NCBI RefSeq assembly: GCF_001949145.1
Contig: NW_019091357.1
Span: forward strand, 1,702,746 to 1,728,625
DNA length: 25,880 bases
Direction: 5' to 3'
DNA from: Acanthaster planci
Lineage: Eukaryota; Echinodermata; Asteroidea; Valvatida; Acanthasteridae
Shown piece by piece: positions 1 to 9,477 of this stretch. The notes below the pieces were generated by a model, which saw only the letters and a list, made by a program, of their open reading frames with translations, was not told where the DNA came from and ran no database searches. Every line of letters starts with the position of its first letter. Position 1 is the stretch's first letter. Made by a program: the position numbers and the translations under genes.

Positions 1-599
1 CAGAGAAAAAAAGCACGGCAGTTTCAATAAACTCTCTGAAAAGAAAAATCTTGAGACTCTGACTATTTGTGATGAACAGAAAATGCGAAGACAATATTTT
101 TTTCATGTTCAAACTCTGATACTTGTTTGAAACTGTTTCCATCTCAAAATAGGCAATGCAGTAAACATTCCACAGAAAATGATGACATGAAAAAGGGAGA
201 AAATGGTTTGTGGTACTTAGTAATGGGCAATTCCAGAAATTAGAGGTCTCTGTCACATCTGATAACATGATTTTATAAGTTTACAACACATTTTCTAATT
301 TCCAAGAGCAACGAATTAATCCAAATGACCTGCCAAACAAATAGTAATAGTTTGAAATCAGTTCCGGTGATATTTCAATGTCAAATAACAAAGGTCAGAT
401 GTGACACACGAATGTCACACTTTTGGACCCCTAATTTCTGGAATTTCCCTGACAAGGAAACAATTTTGACCCCCCCCCATGAAAAGAAAAACTCTGAGAC
501 TGAAATATTTCGATCTACTTAAACTTTTTTGTGGTACCCCACCAGATATAAGCACTTGACAGGTCAAACACATAGGGCCACTGCTGGCAGTGTTCTCAC
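1..599 (-). other. Dystrobrevin intron, 3' part in window (left edge)
   Basis: This is intron sequence downstream of the exon at 757-600 in the direction of dystrobrevin transcription, truncated by the window edge. It contains the 225-bp MITE at 225-449. The remaining parts are A-rich single-copy-looking sequence with homopolymer C at 472-478. No coding exon with dystrobrevin-like residues was seen, and GTACAT repeats are almost absent. Confidence 0.6.
225..449 (-). mobile_element. MITE-like element, family A copy 1 (inverted relative to copy at 16638)
   Basis: The left end GGGCAATTCCAGAAATTAG and the right end CTAATTTCTGGAATTTCCC form near-perfect terminal inverted repeats. Read in reverse complement, the interior aligns along nearly its full length with the element at 16638-16913: shared blocks include TCAAACTATTAC, TCTGACCTTTGTTAT and GAAATATCACC. 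Two homologous copies bounded by the same inverted ends argue for a non-autonomous DNA transposon. It has no coding capacity and no clear target-site duplication. The superfamily is not recognised. Confidence 0.75.
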
Positions 600-757
600 C
601 GGCCCTTGTCCGAAGACAGACTGGGAGGCTGTCTCGCTGTAGCCAAACGAGGGCCCTTCAAAGACCGCTGTGGGCAGCTGCAGCACCAGCTTCAGGTACT
701 CGTCAAACTTGGAGTGGATCAGCACGCCGTTGCTGTCGGACAACTGTGAAAATATAT
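600..757 (-). CDS. Dystrobrevin, internal exon (second EF-hand-like region; last exon in window)
   Basis: Read on the minus strand, a polypyrimidine acceptor ending CTCCCAG precedes 757 and a GTGAGA donor follows 600. The 158-nt exon starts with the last two bases of a split Tyr codon supplied by the exon at 7239-7154. It encodes 52 further residues, including [20 protein letters not shown] and FGYSE. That [13 protein letters not shown] stretch is a dystrobrevin signature at the end of the second EF-hand-like region (EF-hand_3 type) just before the ZZ zinc finger. The matching region of dystrophin itself is clearly different, so this is dystrobrevin. The family protein is a cytoplasmic member of the dystrophin-associated complex that binds dystrophin and syntrophins. 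The following exons (ZZ finger, syntrophin-binding region, coiled coils) lie beyond position 1. The donor leaves an extra Gly-Pro after FGQ compared with the vertebrate form, as I recall it. DTNA versus DTNB cannot be decided, and an invertebrate would usually have one ortholog. Confidence 0.93.
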
Positions 758-1388
758 CTGGGAGAGACATGGAAAATCAGTCAGTTACATTATTTCACTG
801 TGCACGTGCGTGCAAATGCGAAGTTGGTGGCAGTTTCATCTGTATAAAATTGAAAATAACAGTTCCGCGTGAATACTACAAGTTCCAATATAAACTCTGC
901 TGGGTGCATTACTGTGGACACAACATCAACAGAATTAACCCTGAGACCTTCATGTACTGTACATGTATCGGTGTTTAAAGTTCATTTGGACAGCAAAGAT
1001 GGAATCCATGTACAATGTAATGTGTACACAGCAATAGAGGAGTTTATAAAAATTATACTGCGATTGTAGGCTTTTGGACTGATAGGATTATTGTATGAAT
1101 ACAAACAATGTTTACAAGCACAATTTTGGTGATTTGTTTTTCTTCACCAAGACGTCACTCTGCTTAGCTGTCAAAAATAAAGTAAAAACAAGAAGGAAAC
1201 AAAGGGAAACACCGGTACACTGTACACTGTACTTCAGGGATATGGTCACTAACGAGGTACACCAGAAAATAACAATGTACATGTAATCATGGAATGCAAG
1301 CAATTTTATATCTCAAGCTGATTGATCTGGGAAAACGACAGTGATCCTGGACATCGACAGAACAAGCTGTCTCTGCACATGTGCAGTG

Positions 1389-1517
1389 AACGTACATGTA
1401 CATGTATGTACACGTACCGTACACGACGTCTACATTATGCATACTGACAATGTACATGTATGTGTTGTATTCATCAGCATGCAACCTGTAATTGCAGTCC
1501 CATTGTACATGTACATG
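1389..1517. repeat. GTACAT hexamer cluster
   Basis: Several islands of alternating GTACAT/ATGTAC separated by near-variants such as GTACACGTACC. The repeat reads the same on both strands. It is not a clean microsatellite but an interrupted, cryptically simple tract. Confidence 0.75.
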
Positions 1518-1890
1518 CAACTTGAACACAATGCAAATATCTGCATTTCAACATGAGCACTAAGAGAGTTTTGGAACAGCACTTAAAGGTAAGCTGTCCA
1601 CGACAGCAAGTCAGTACCTACGACCAATGTTCCTGTTGAAGTTCCAAGTAAGAAGCTTAACATCCTTTTGGACAATAACCCTACGTCTTTGCTACCAAAC
1701 CCGTCCAGTGCCAACAACGCACGTGAACACAATGTACATGTACACAGTTCACGTCTGGATTCTTATTTCTAAAAGCCCAGTTGGTCATGAATGACGAAGC
1801 CCTATTGACATGATTGAAATGTACTGGGACAATTGCTTTTCATTCCATTCCTCCGATTGCAAACAAACCCCTAAAAGGCTGCTGGGGCAT

Positions 1891-1929
1891 AGTACATGTA
1901 CATGTACATGTATGGTGTACATGTACATT
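1891..1929. repeat. GTACAT hexamer array
   Basis: Nearly uninterrupted GTACAT repeats with one TGG break, over 39 nt. The array is fully self-complementary and so could extrude as a hairpin. Confidence 0.8.
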
Positions 1930-3479
1930 ACCAGCCCCTAGGCAGCTCATTCCATATGAACTCTGGACTGTGATAACAAGAGGCCAAGGTCATAGGTGAG
2001 TGGAAGGGCTAGACGGCATTAAACCTGTCTCTTGTGAAGGCAGAATGCCATGCACGCGGCACAAGGCACACGCACACGTACTCGTACACAACAGTCTGTG
2101 AACAAAGCCATTCTACAACAACAACGAGGGACGTTAGAGCTGAAGCAACGACAAAAGGTAAGCAGAAATAAATTGCTTTTCAACTAAGTCAGAGCCTGAT
2201 GTTCATGTAATGGGTATAACTGCAGCATGGAATAATGATCTCTTCCTACATACCGTACATGTAAGCCCACAGTGCATGTACATACATGTACCAGTGTGTA
2301 CATGTGTGACACAGACAAATACGGATTTGTGCATAACATGGAAGGCCTGTACAGTACATGTTCGTGTACAGTATAAACCCAAACATGGACATGTACAATG
2401 AATGTACATGTACATACCTGTCACAGGTACAATGTGTTACAACCCCCAACCCTGCCCCCCTTAGATCCCCCTCTGGTAATTGTTGAGGTCTTATTTCTGC
2501 CTACACCATATTCATGATATGCAACTGTCATTTGCATTTCAAAGGCTTTAGGATTACTATAAAATGTGCCATTTGGGACGAACGTTCTGGGTTTTTCTTT
2601 TATCAGCATTTTACAAGCTGTACGTTCAGACAACCTACATGTACACATTCAAGCAGTCTGGACACAGAGCCAGATCTGCCATGTCTGCTTGTGCCAGTAA
2701 TTTCTATGACTTGCCGCGCAGTACCATAGCTCACGTACCAACGTAAGCGATCCCTTCATTCACAATCAATAAAGCAAATATAATACTGTACAATCTATAA
2801 AACCCCCCCATGCAAAGATGCCTTATCAACAAAGTCAAGGCAGTCAAATGACCCCTATATGTCTGTGTCTGTTTGGCAAATCAAGTGGAAGGAACTTTTG
2901 ACAGTCTGTGACTGTCACAGCAAAAGGAGGGTATTAATTGAATAAACACGTATGTGTGTACATAATGATCAAAGTTCAGAACAAATAAGATGGCATGTAC
3001 ATGTACCAGCATCCGTAGATGTTTGTACATACAGACCTGCATAAATATACCAGTAGATTTCATTTCATTTACTGGGATACACTTAGGGGAAAGAATAAAA
3101 ACTATAAAAAAGTTATAACCATTATCAATAAAAAACTTAGGGAAATAAAAATGATGATAAATTATTCACTTGAAGCAGGGGAGTGAGTGGCCTCATACAA
3201 AAAACCTGAAAATAATAAAGAGCAAAACTACAATATGCAAAGTTCCCATAATTTTGTAAAGAACAGGACCAAAAGAAAGATGAAATCCAGAGTCAAAATC
3301 AGCTGAAAAGACTCAAACCACTTTTTTAGACACATGCAGCATATTCTCTTCCTTTTGTCTTTGGGAATTGAACTATTTGTACAGGTGCCATTTTTCAAGG
3401 TCAGTCACATGTGGGTTTAGAGGGCTTTCCTCTGTTCCACCTTTTAACTGTTTTTCTCTCAGGAAATTCCTTCCGATTG

Positions 3480-3685
3480 ACAAAAAATAACACTATAATG
3501 CCACTTCATTGATTACAGTACCTGGTCAAAGGTTTTGGTAGAAATCCATAGCCTGAAATGCGCAAGCATACGATTAACAATACACGATGTAAAACAAAGT
3601 TGTGTTTTGCATGCTTTCTACGATACAGAATCTGAATTCTGCATTGGCTGTTGGCACCATCTAGCACCCAGACTTCTTCATCAAT
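3480..3685 (+). promoter_or_regulatory. 5' flank and probable promoter/5' UTR of the sulfotransferase-like gene
   Basis: This stretch upstream of the ATG has no GTACAT repeats, unlike most of the intron. An inverted CCAAT box (ATTGG) is at 3643-3647, about 40 nt before the start codon. No convincing TATA box is visible, and no upstream exon was found. The transcription start is not determinable by eye. The promoter assignment is inferred from position only. Confidence 0.35.
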
Positions 3686-4594
3686 ATGGCTGACCAGGTG
3701 AGGTTCACTCTGTGGGCATGTCCTCGCACCTGCTCTTCATCCTTCTTGAAAAGCATGAACAAGATGCCTGATTGCCAGATCATCTTTGAGCTCTACACCA
3801 CGGCCTGGCACTTTGGACCTGAGAGGGACCTGACGGTCGCCTCCACTTTCCCCAAAGAGCCTGACGTGGTCACCAACATGACGGAGGCCGGCCTGCTGGA
3901 GAAAGACTCACAATCCGGATTCCACAGCTCAGTCTGCACCTTCGACTTCTGCAAGAAGCAGCTGGAGGCTGCGTATCCCGGCAAGCGGCTGGTCCTCAAC
4001 AAGGAGATGGCCTCCTTTCTCATCCCCAAGTACAACTACCTGCCGAAGGGCTACCGGCACGTCTTCCTGATCCGGGACCCCAGCATCGTCTTCCCCTCCT
4101 GGAAGAAGATTGTCCAGGAGATGCGGATGGTCAAGCACGGGGAGGTCATCGCCTTAGATGACCTAATCCTGGACAGGCAGCCACTTGACATCATGCCTGC
4201 TGGCCTAGGGTTCAAGGAAACCTATGAGATGTACCAGTACATCAAGGAGAATAACATGGACCCGGAACCAATTGTCATTGATGCAGAGGACCTGGTTGCT
4301 AATCCCGAAGGGGTCTTATCAGCCTTCTGCAGTAGGATGGGCTTGCCGTACTCCTCGTCTCTCCTGGGCTGGGAGAGCGGGTCAGAGCTGGCTGCCGACT
4401 GGATCATCAGCCAGCGCCACAAGTTCATCCTCAAGAACGCCAAGACCATGGATGTGTTCCGCAACAGCACCAGGTTCCAAAAGCCCGAAGTGGAGGAGGG
4501 CCATTACGCCAAGATAACGCCTGACGTCCAGCGGTGCATCGACCTCAGCATGCCTTACTACGAGAAGATGTATGAACACCGTCTCAAGATCTGA
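3686..4594 (+). CDS. Intronless sulfotransferase-like protein (P-loop, PAPS-dependent family), nested gene
   Basis: This single-exon frame of 302 residues starts at an ATG in good Kozak context (A at -3, G at +4) and ends in TGA. GC-rich third positions stand out from the AT-rich flanks. Near the N-terminus, W10-A-C-P-R14-T-C-S-S-S-F20 matches a 5'-phosphosulfate-binding loop. H125-VFLIR130-DP...S138 matches the 3'-phosphate-binding signature with the conserved Arg and Ser spacing. FELY at 34-37 followed by GPER at 44-47 resembles the family's usual HEPY...GPER. There is no signal peptide or membrane segment, so it is probably a cytosolic enzyme moving sulfate from PAPS to an unknown acceptor. 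Such proteins are often database-labelled 'branched-chain-amino-acid aminotransferase-like' because of plant fusions, but no aminotransferase domain is present. It lies within a dystrobrevin intron on the opposite strand. The absence of introns suggests retroposition or an ancestrally intronless subfamily. Confidence 0.88.
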   Translation: MADQVRFTLWACPRTCSSSFLKSMNKMPDCQIIFELYTTAWHFGPERDLTVASTFPKEPDVVTNMTEAGLLEKDSQSGFHSSVCTFDFCKKQLEAAYPGKRLVLNKEMASFLIPKYNYLPKGYRHVFLIRDPSIVFPSWKKIVQEMRMVKHGEVIALDDLILDRQPLDIMPAGLGFKETYEMYQYIKENNMDPEPIVIDAEDLVANPEGVLSAFCSRMGLPYSSSLLGWESGSELAADWIISQRHKFILKNAKTMDVFRNSTRFQKPEVEEGHYAKITPDVQRCIDLSMPYYEKMYEHRLKI

Positions 4595-4705
4595 GCGCAT
4601 CCCATCTTGATGCTTGTCTATTGGACACCCACTTGACCCTTTCTTTCACCAAAGATGCCACTGTCCCACCCTGTAACAACTGTTGAACGTCATCAAGACT
4701 TGCAC

Positions 4706-4711
4706 AATAAA
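4706..4711 (+). promoter_or_regulatory. Polyadenylation signal AATAAA of the sulfotransferase-like gene
   Basis: A canonical AATAAA lies 112 nt after the stop codon on the coding strand, giving a compact 3' UTR from 4595 to roughly 4730. The signal supports an independent transcription unit rather than a dead retrocopy. The cleavage site itself is not visible. Confidence 0.7.
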
Positions 4712-4734
4712 GCTATCCTACATCGTAGTGACAT

Positions 4735-6696
4735 TTAGAGAGAGGCAGTCACCTGGACTTGAAACGATCCCTGTATCTACATAAGAAAGATAGCGCTTGG
4801 GAGACTGTGTGTGCCGGAGAATGACTCACAGTACATGTACATCTACATGTACTAGTCTGATAGTCTCCAAGTTCTTGTCTTAGAGTTGATCTCACAGGGC
4901 ATTCCTATTTGCCAAGCATTGTACGCATGCTCGCATATTTACCTTTCAGGTCATGCCGGTGTATTCAACTTACAGGTACATTACAACAGCCTTTAATTTC
5001 CCACATGTGTATGTATACTCAAGCATGTAGTCGGCAGTCAATGTGCGAAATGACAGCTGCAAACCAACAATATCTGCCCTCTGAAAAGGATTACTATCCT
5101 GAAATCTGATCTGCTCTCCCTCTGACTTACAAAAAACAAAAACAACAAAGAACGCCATTTTGGAAACTTGTTTTCTTTAGGGTGTAACCCTGTTGAATAA
5201 GGAGAACTTTTGCGGATGTTGTACTTACAACACGATCTGAGAAGGCCATCATAACAGAACACAAAAAACAGCTTAAGAATTTTGAAAAGTGAAAAACAAT
5301 TCTGCAAATGATGAACAAGGCCAGCTAACTTTCAAATTTAATACATGTACATGTAGCGTACCTTGTGTGGAACGGTTTGTTCTATGTTCATGTATGTGTG
5401 TGACTTTACATGTACCGATAGGCTGATCATGTTGGCACACGCACATACATGTCCATGTACATGTGCAGGTAGAAACCAAGAGAGTTCATTACACATGTTA
5501 TACATGTAACTTTTAAGCGAAATGCATGTAGACAGCAACATCAGCACACATAATGCAAATGTACACGTATGCATGTGATTGTATCATGTACATGTATATG
5601 TACAAATGTATGTTACTGCTGGCCACATTCCTTGGTATGATTTTAACAGCACAAAAAGTCACAATAGCAACTCTACAGTTCAATAATAATCAATCAATTT
5701 ACTGTAAAGCTGCTTCAGCAGAATGTGAGCCCGTCATCATCGTCGCCAAATGGTTTAATTTAAAACATTTAAAAACTTTGGCTAGGATAAATGCATGTAC
5801 ATATATGTACATGTACATTCAAAATGAATGTGTTCCAGTAAGATACACACTGTACATTTCCAATTGGGTCACAATAAAAGATAATTTATATAATTCAAGT
5901 GCAAGTACATGAACAATGTACATGGACTTATGATTAGACTGCACCAATTTTACAAAAGTATGCATAGATAAATAGCACAAGGTTTTCATTTCAATGACTT
6001 TGGTCCAAGATGCTGGTAATATACATGTACCCGTGCATGTATGGTACATTTGCACGTTTTTAGCTCATACATGTAAGTGCCATCTGTCATGTATGTAGGT
6101 ACGTAATTTGCATGTGGCTTGCATCAAGGGTTGATTTTGCAGTAAGGCAAAATTCCATGCATGAAATTTGGAAGTTAAGGGTTTTTTTTTACCCAAAACC
6201 GTTGTCACATTTTTCTTGCCAAGAAGACAGTGATAGAAAGCTTTGGTCAGCTGCATATCTGTACGAATAACTGCAGTACGTGCGTGTGCTTAATGCAAGC
6301 AAAGATCTTCCTCTACATCTGTTTGATTTGGGTTGTGCAAATTGTTGAAATCAGATAATAATAACAAAAAGCAGAGAAATGAATATGAAGACATTAAAAT
6401 GGCAAACAGGATGCAAAGCTTGAGTTCCCGTGTCATCCTTGAAATCACGTGTACTGGCTCGAATATATGGATGTATGTAACTGGTCATGACCCAGTAAAA
6501 GTTAAACCCGAAAGGTACATGTACAAGTATGATGCAGTAGTATTCAATTCACCCATTTCAATGCTCCAATTTCATACGTGTATGCTGGCGTCGATGGCTC
6601 CTGGCCCTTTGGCTGATGTGGCCATTTTTCAAATTTACGACTGACTTCTGTTAATGATAAACTCATGGTTTATGAATTCAGTTTATAAAGTGAAGG
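4735..6696. other. Dystrobrevin intron sequence between the nested gene and the hAT-type MITE
   Basis: This is intronic sequence with GTACAT islands, strongest at 5340-5470, 5580-5620, 5795-5820 and 6020-6040, and otherwise AT-rich unique-looking sequence. The first hexamer island after the nested gene is at about 4830, so the gene and its UTRs form a clear repeat-free block. No further exon or element was recognised. Confidence 0.55.
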
Positions 6697-6704
6697 AACA
6701 GTTG

Positions 6705-6949
6705 CAGTGGCGAACGTGTAGCTAGGATTTTACTACCGGTGGGGAGGGGGGCACAAGGGGAACCAGCATCTTAAGGGGGGCACTTGCTTTCAGTGGTGTG
6801 GTTTTTTTTTGGGGGGGGCAAGTTTTTGTTAGCCTTGTTTAATATCCATTCATCCATTTACATGTAACGGTATCCTTTTTTTTAGTGGGGGGCACCTGGG
6901 GATTTATGGGGGGGGGCAGGTGCTTCCCAGCCCCCCGGCTATGCCCATG
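6705..6949. mobile_element. hAT-type MITE with 8-bp target-site duplication
   Basis: The element starts CAGTGGCG...TAGCTAGGATTTT and ends with CCCCCCGGCTATGCCCATG, whose reverse complement begins CATGGGCATAGCCGG. These are diverged terminal inverted repeats; the left copy carries a few extra bases. Both sides are flanked by exactly AACAGTTG (6697-6704 and 6950-6957), an 8-bp duplication as expected of the hAT superfamily. The 245-bp interior is made of G runs broken by short spacers and has no coding capacity. The element sits in the dystrobrevin intron just 3' of the exon at 7239-7154. Confidence 0.85.
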
Positions 6950-7153
6950 AACAGTTGGGATCAAAGGGCAATATAAGCACTGCTGAACAAAAGGAAGCAA
7001 CATGCATTTGTATTATGAGCAAATAATCGCAATTCAATAAACCGAAAAACAAAACAAAAGGGAAACAAAAAGGTACATGTATCTTCAAGAAACATTTACA
7101 CAACAGAATTCTGTGAAGATAAATTAAACTGAAAAAAGAAAAATTGCACTCAC

Positions 7154-7239
7154 ATCTGAGTTTGTCCATGATCTTTCCAGCGCAGAGTGTCGACAGGGCA
7201 ACTTTCAGTGCAAAAACGGTGATCTTCCCAGTAGCTCCG
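7154..7239 (-). CDS. Dystrobrevin, internal exon (EF-hand-like linker)
   Basis: On the minus strand a T-rich tract ending TTTTTAG precedes 7239 and a GTGAGT donor follows 7154. The 86-nt exon carries one base of a split Asp codon, then 28 codons reading GATGKITVFALKVALSTLCA followed by GKIMDKLR, then one base of a split Tyr codon. This matches the dystrobrevin segment that joins the two EF-hand-like regions (family pattern GHGKISVFAVKMALATLCGGKIMDKLR in pieces). The phases fit the exon at 9121-8908 upstream and 757-600 downstream, with the codons Asp and Tyr restored exactly. The downstream intron is about 6.4 kb and contains the oppositely oriented sulfotransferase-like gene. Only the last six codons appear inside a simple open frame in this region, so the exon is easy to miss. 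Confidence 0.93.
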
Positions 7240-7436
7240 CTAAAAAGGGAAAAAAAGGTTCAAAACTCAGGCATGACTTCATCTGTGCCAACTGCCTCGG
7301 ATACATGACGAGATGATTGCCATATAGTTTTGACTCTAAATCATGCATGTACAACGTAACTGGTGCCAAACAGGGAGCATACCGGCATAAGACCAGCCAC
7401 GTAAGAATACAAAAATACTCAGGCCAGTTTCACTTT

Positions 7437-7523
7437 GAGGGGAGAATTTCTTTTGTCAGGAAATTCAGGACAGAGTCGTGGGGACAAAATTTTCCCCTGT
7501 GAAGAATTCGTCCCCACAATAAC
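7437..7523. mobile_element. Short palindromic MITE-like element, family B copy 1
   Basis: This 87-bp block resembles 25565-25653 along its length at roughly 70-75 percent by eye. Both copies have imperfect inverted ends of the form TTGWGGGGA..AATTC (the first bases lie just outside the boundary given). The centre here, GGGGACAAAATTTTCCCC, is itself nearly palindromic. No target-site duplication is clear. Confidence 0.5.
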
Positions 7524-8774
7524 TATCGCTTGATAGGTACATGTACATGTATGTGATCTCTCCTCCATGGGTATTTACATCATAGAAGTGCGTTGTATAA
7601 TTTACAATTCCATTACAGAATACTCTCATTTTGCCAACAACTTATATGGGTGGCCAAAGTTTGCAGAAATATCACCTTTAGCTTGGTATTGGATTAGACC
7701 TCCAATTGATTCTAAATGAACATTTGTCCCATTAATTTTAAACAAGGTTGTCTTTTCATAAAGAATTTAGCAGTACGCGTATTATCTGGTGGGCTGATAG
7801 CTGCGTGGGATTTTTAACATTTTGTGTATTACTCTTGGACTTCATACCGACAGCCAACTATAGTTTTAGCAGCCACTTGGAGGAAACGCACGACTATGAC
7901 GTCAAAAGGGCAGGCCCTTTACATGTATTCCCAACTGATCCACTAAAACTGACACCCAGTTTTTTAGTATTTTGACAGATTTTCATTTGTGCAGCCAGTT
8001 TTTTCAAGTACCAATATCTGAAGTTAAACGTTAAAAGTCCAAAGAATGGGCATGTGGAAAATGTGCCCTTTGGTAACGGCACATTTTGCGAGATATGTAT
8101 CACATTTCTGGCATCAACTAGAAAATTCTGCACATTACATGTATATGTACATGTGAATGCACGTGAATCTGTGAAAGTATCTCTCAAGACAGTAAAGTGT
8201 TCTTGTTTTTTCCTGTAATATGACTGACATTTGCTGTACATGAACATGTACAATGCACCATGGAAACACCTGCCCCGTCTAAACAGCCATCCAACGATCG
8301 CCTCTGAATTTCTCTCCCTGTCCCGCCCCCCCGTCTTTTCTGCTCATCTGCCATTTCCCGCCGATCTGGTTTTGCAAATGCCAACCACCGTTGCATTGAC
8401 TGCGCTGTTGTTTCAGCTGCCTCGCCAATGGCCTCCTGAATGAGCCGTCTCGTCTTCCTCTTTTTTTTTCTTTGGAGTGAATGTTCCCCTTGGTGTTGGG
8501 TTAATGCATGTTCCAGCCTTGTAGTGGCTGACCGTCATGATTTCTGTCTATCTTGATAAAAAAATAACCGTCTCGCATTGGCCCACAAAGGACCTGCACA
8601 ATATCTAAGGGTGTACACCATATTTCCATATTGCTCACTGACATTCATACATGTATGTATAGGGCCTGATGTGCGAGATGTCTTTTCACAATTGTAGAAT
8701 GGTAAATTGTAAAGCATCGCAATGGTCCACACATGAATTGGGTTTTCAGTCCCTGCCTGATTACGTGGGTTTTA

Positions 8775-8793
8775 CCCAGAAGATTCTTCTGGG
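8775..8793. repeat. Perfect 9-bp inverted repeat with 1-nt centre
   Basis: CCCAGAAGA-T-TCTTCTGGG is a perfect palindrome around one base. It contains GAAGATTC, the head-to-head GAAnnTTC arrangement of heat-shock elements. Function is unknown, and chance is possible in an intron this size. Confidence 0.5.
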
Positions 8794-8849
8794 AGATATC
8801 CTATCACAAATAAAACTGTAAAGTTCTGCTTCTCACTGTCTCCTCTTCA

Positions 8850-8888
8850 ACTCACTCCTCCGTCCCTCCCTCCGTCCCTCCCTCCCCC
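8850..8888 (+). repeat. Pyrimidine-rich CCTCCGTCC tandem tract
   Basis: Imperfect tandem CCTCCGTCC units make a polypyrimidine run on the + strand, 20 nt beyond the donor of the exon at 9121-8908. On the dystrobrevin transcript it is a purine-rich (GGAGG) tract and could act as an intronic splicing enhancer. That role is inference. Confidence 0.6.
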
Positions 8889-8907
8889 CATCCTAAAGTG
8901 GACTTAC

Positions 8908-9121
8908 TCGTCAAATGCCATCTGAATAAAGTTTGACAGCAGTGTGATGGACTGGTCCACGTTGATCTGGTGGGTGGACGGGAGGCGCTTGTTGAGCTGG
9001 TAGTAGATGCTGGTCAGGACCGTTTCCACCCGGTTGACGCTTAGCTCATCCACGGCGCTTAGCGTATTCAGTCCGTTCTCCCGGAAGGCCTCGATCATGT
9101 TCCAGATGTCCACCAGGTGCA
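8908..9121 (-). CDS. Dystrobrevin, internal exon (first EF-hand-like region)
   Basis: The minus-strand acceptor ACAATGCAG precedes 9121 and the donor GTAAGT follows 8908. The 214-nt exon opens with TG, completing a Leu codon begun in the exon at 13047-12967. It encodes 70 residues beginning [20 protein letters not shown] and containing [20 protein letters not shown], and closes with two bases of an Asp codon. The HLVDIWN.IEA.REN and YQLNKR.P.THQI.V.QSI patterns are diagnostic for dystrobrevin's first EF-hand-like region (EF-hand_2 type). This region helps fold the cysteine-rich module that, with the ZZ finger, sits in the dystrophin-associated complex. It is the most conserved and most secure exon here. 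The GTG that opens the matching simple reading frame is an artefact of the acceptor junction and is not a start codon. Confidence 0.95.
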
Positions 9122-9437
9122 CTGCATTGTGGGTAGGTTATTTGGGACGAAGGACAACGATTAGAGGTGTGGGTACGTTGGTGAGTTTATGAAAACAAAA
9201 TGGGCCAAACTGCAGTAGCTACATAGGTGTTGGAGTGCACATTTCAAACATCTTTTAAATTCCTGAAATGCAACAAACAATTATACACTGTGAACATGAA
9301 AACAAAGACTAAACAGTTACGGCTAATGCCAAAAGTTTAAACACCACCTAAGGAAAGTTCAAATGAACGAAGTGCTTTTCCAGGGGGAAAGATTGCTGTT
9401 CAACTTCAAAATCAGTAAACTTTATGAATCAATGATA

Positions 9438-9477
9438 CTTGTTTTCTCTGCTAGGAAGTTGTGGGTTCGAATCCCAC
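9438..9477 (+). other. tRNA-Arg(TCT)-like 3' half: tRNA pseudogene or SINE head
   Basis: A perfect T-arm is visible: stem GTGGG/CCCAC (9461-9465 and 9473-9477) around the loop TTCGAAT. Upstream, CTTGT/GCTAG (9438-9442 and 9450-9454) can form a four-of-five-pair stem around the loop TTTCTCT, giving anticodon TCT. The variable loop plus T-arm closely resembles arginine tRNA as recalled. The D-arm and acceptor stem do not fold and position 37 is C, so this is not a working tRNA. The B-box, a poly(A) run 220 nt downstream and a possible SINE-type tail suggest a tRNA-derived SINE, but a second copy in the window was not found. Confidence 0.45.

Larger units (their letters stand above)
758..3479. 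other. Dystrobrevin intron sequence between exon 757 and the nested gene
   Basis: This is intronic, AT-rich sequence with many islands of GTACAT/ATGTAC, densest at about 1390-1520, 1890-1930 and 2270-2420. Apart from these I see C-rich runs near 2440-2480 that look like a decayed transposon end, and an A-rich stretch at 3090-3220. No exon, RNA gene or intact mobile element was recognised. Short open frames here are hexamer translations. Confidence 0.6.
7240..8907 (-). other. Dystrobrevin intron between exons 9121-8908 and 7239-7154
   Basis: A 1.67-kb intron with GT-AG ends. It holds the short palindromic element at 7437-7523, a few GTACAT islands (7538-7552, 8138-8150), a GC-richer patch at 8250-8560 and a pyrimidine-rich tract at 8840-8890 on the + strand. 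No exon matching dystrobrevin was found. The long minus-strand open frame in 8184-8537 is treated as a finding and not as a gene. Confidence 0.7.

Noticed and set aside
2421-2500. C-rich run with GGGGGATCTAAGG complement as a transposon end
   Set aside because: Only one possible end is visible and no partner repeat was found within reach.
3793-4600. Open frames antisense to or out of frame with the sulfotransferase-like gene
   Set aside because: They are shadows of a GC-rich coding sequence, lack family resemblance, and conflict with the strong signatures of the + frame.
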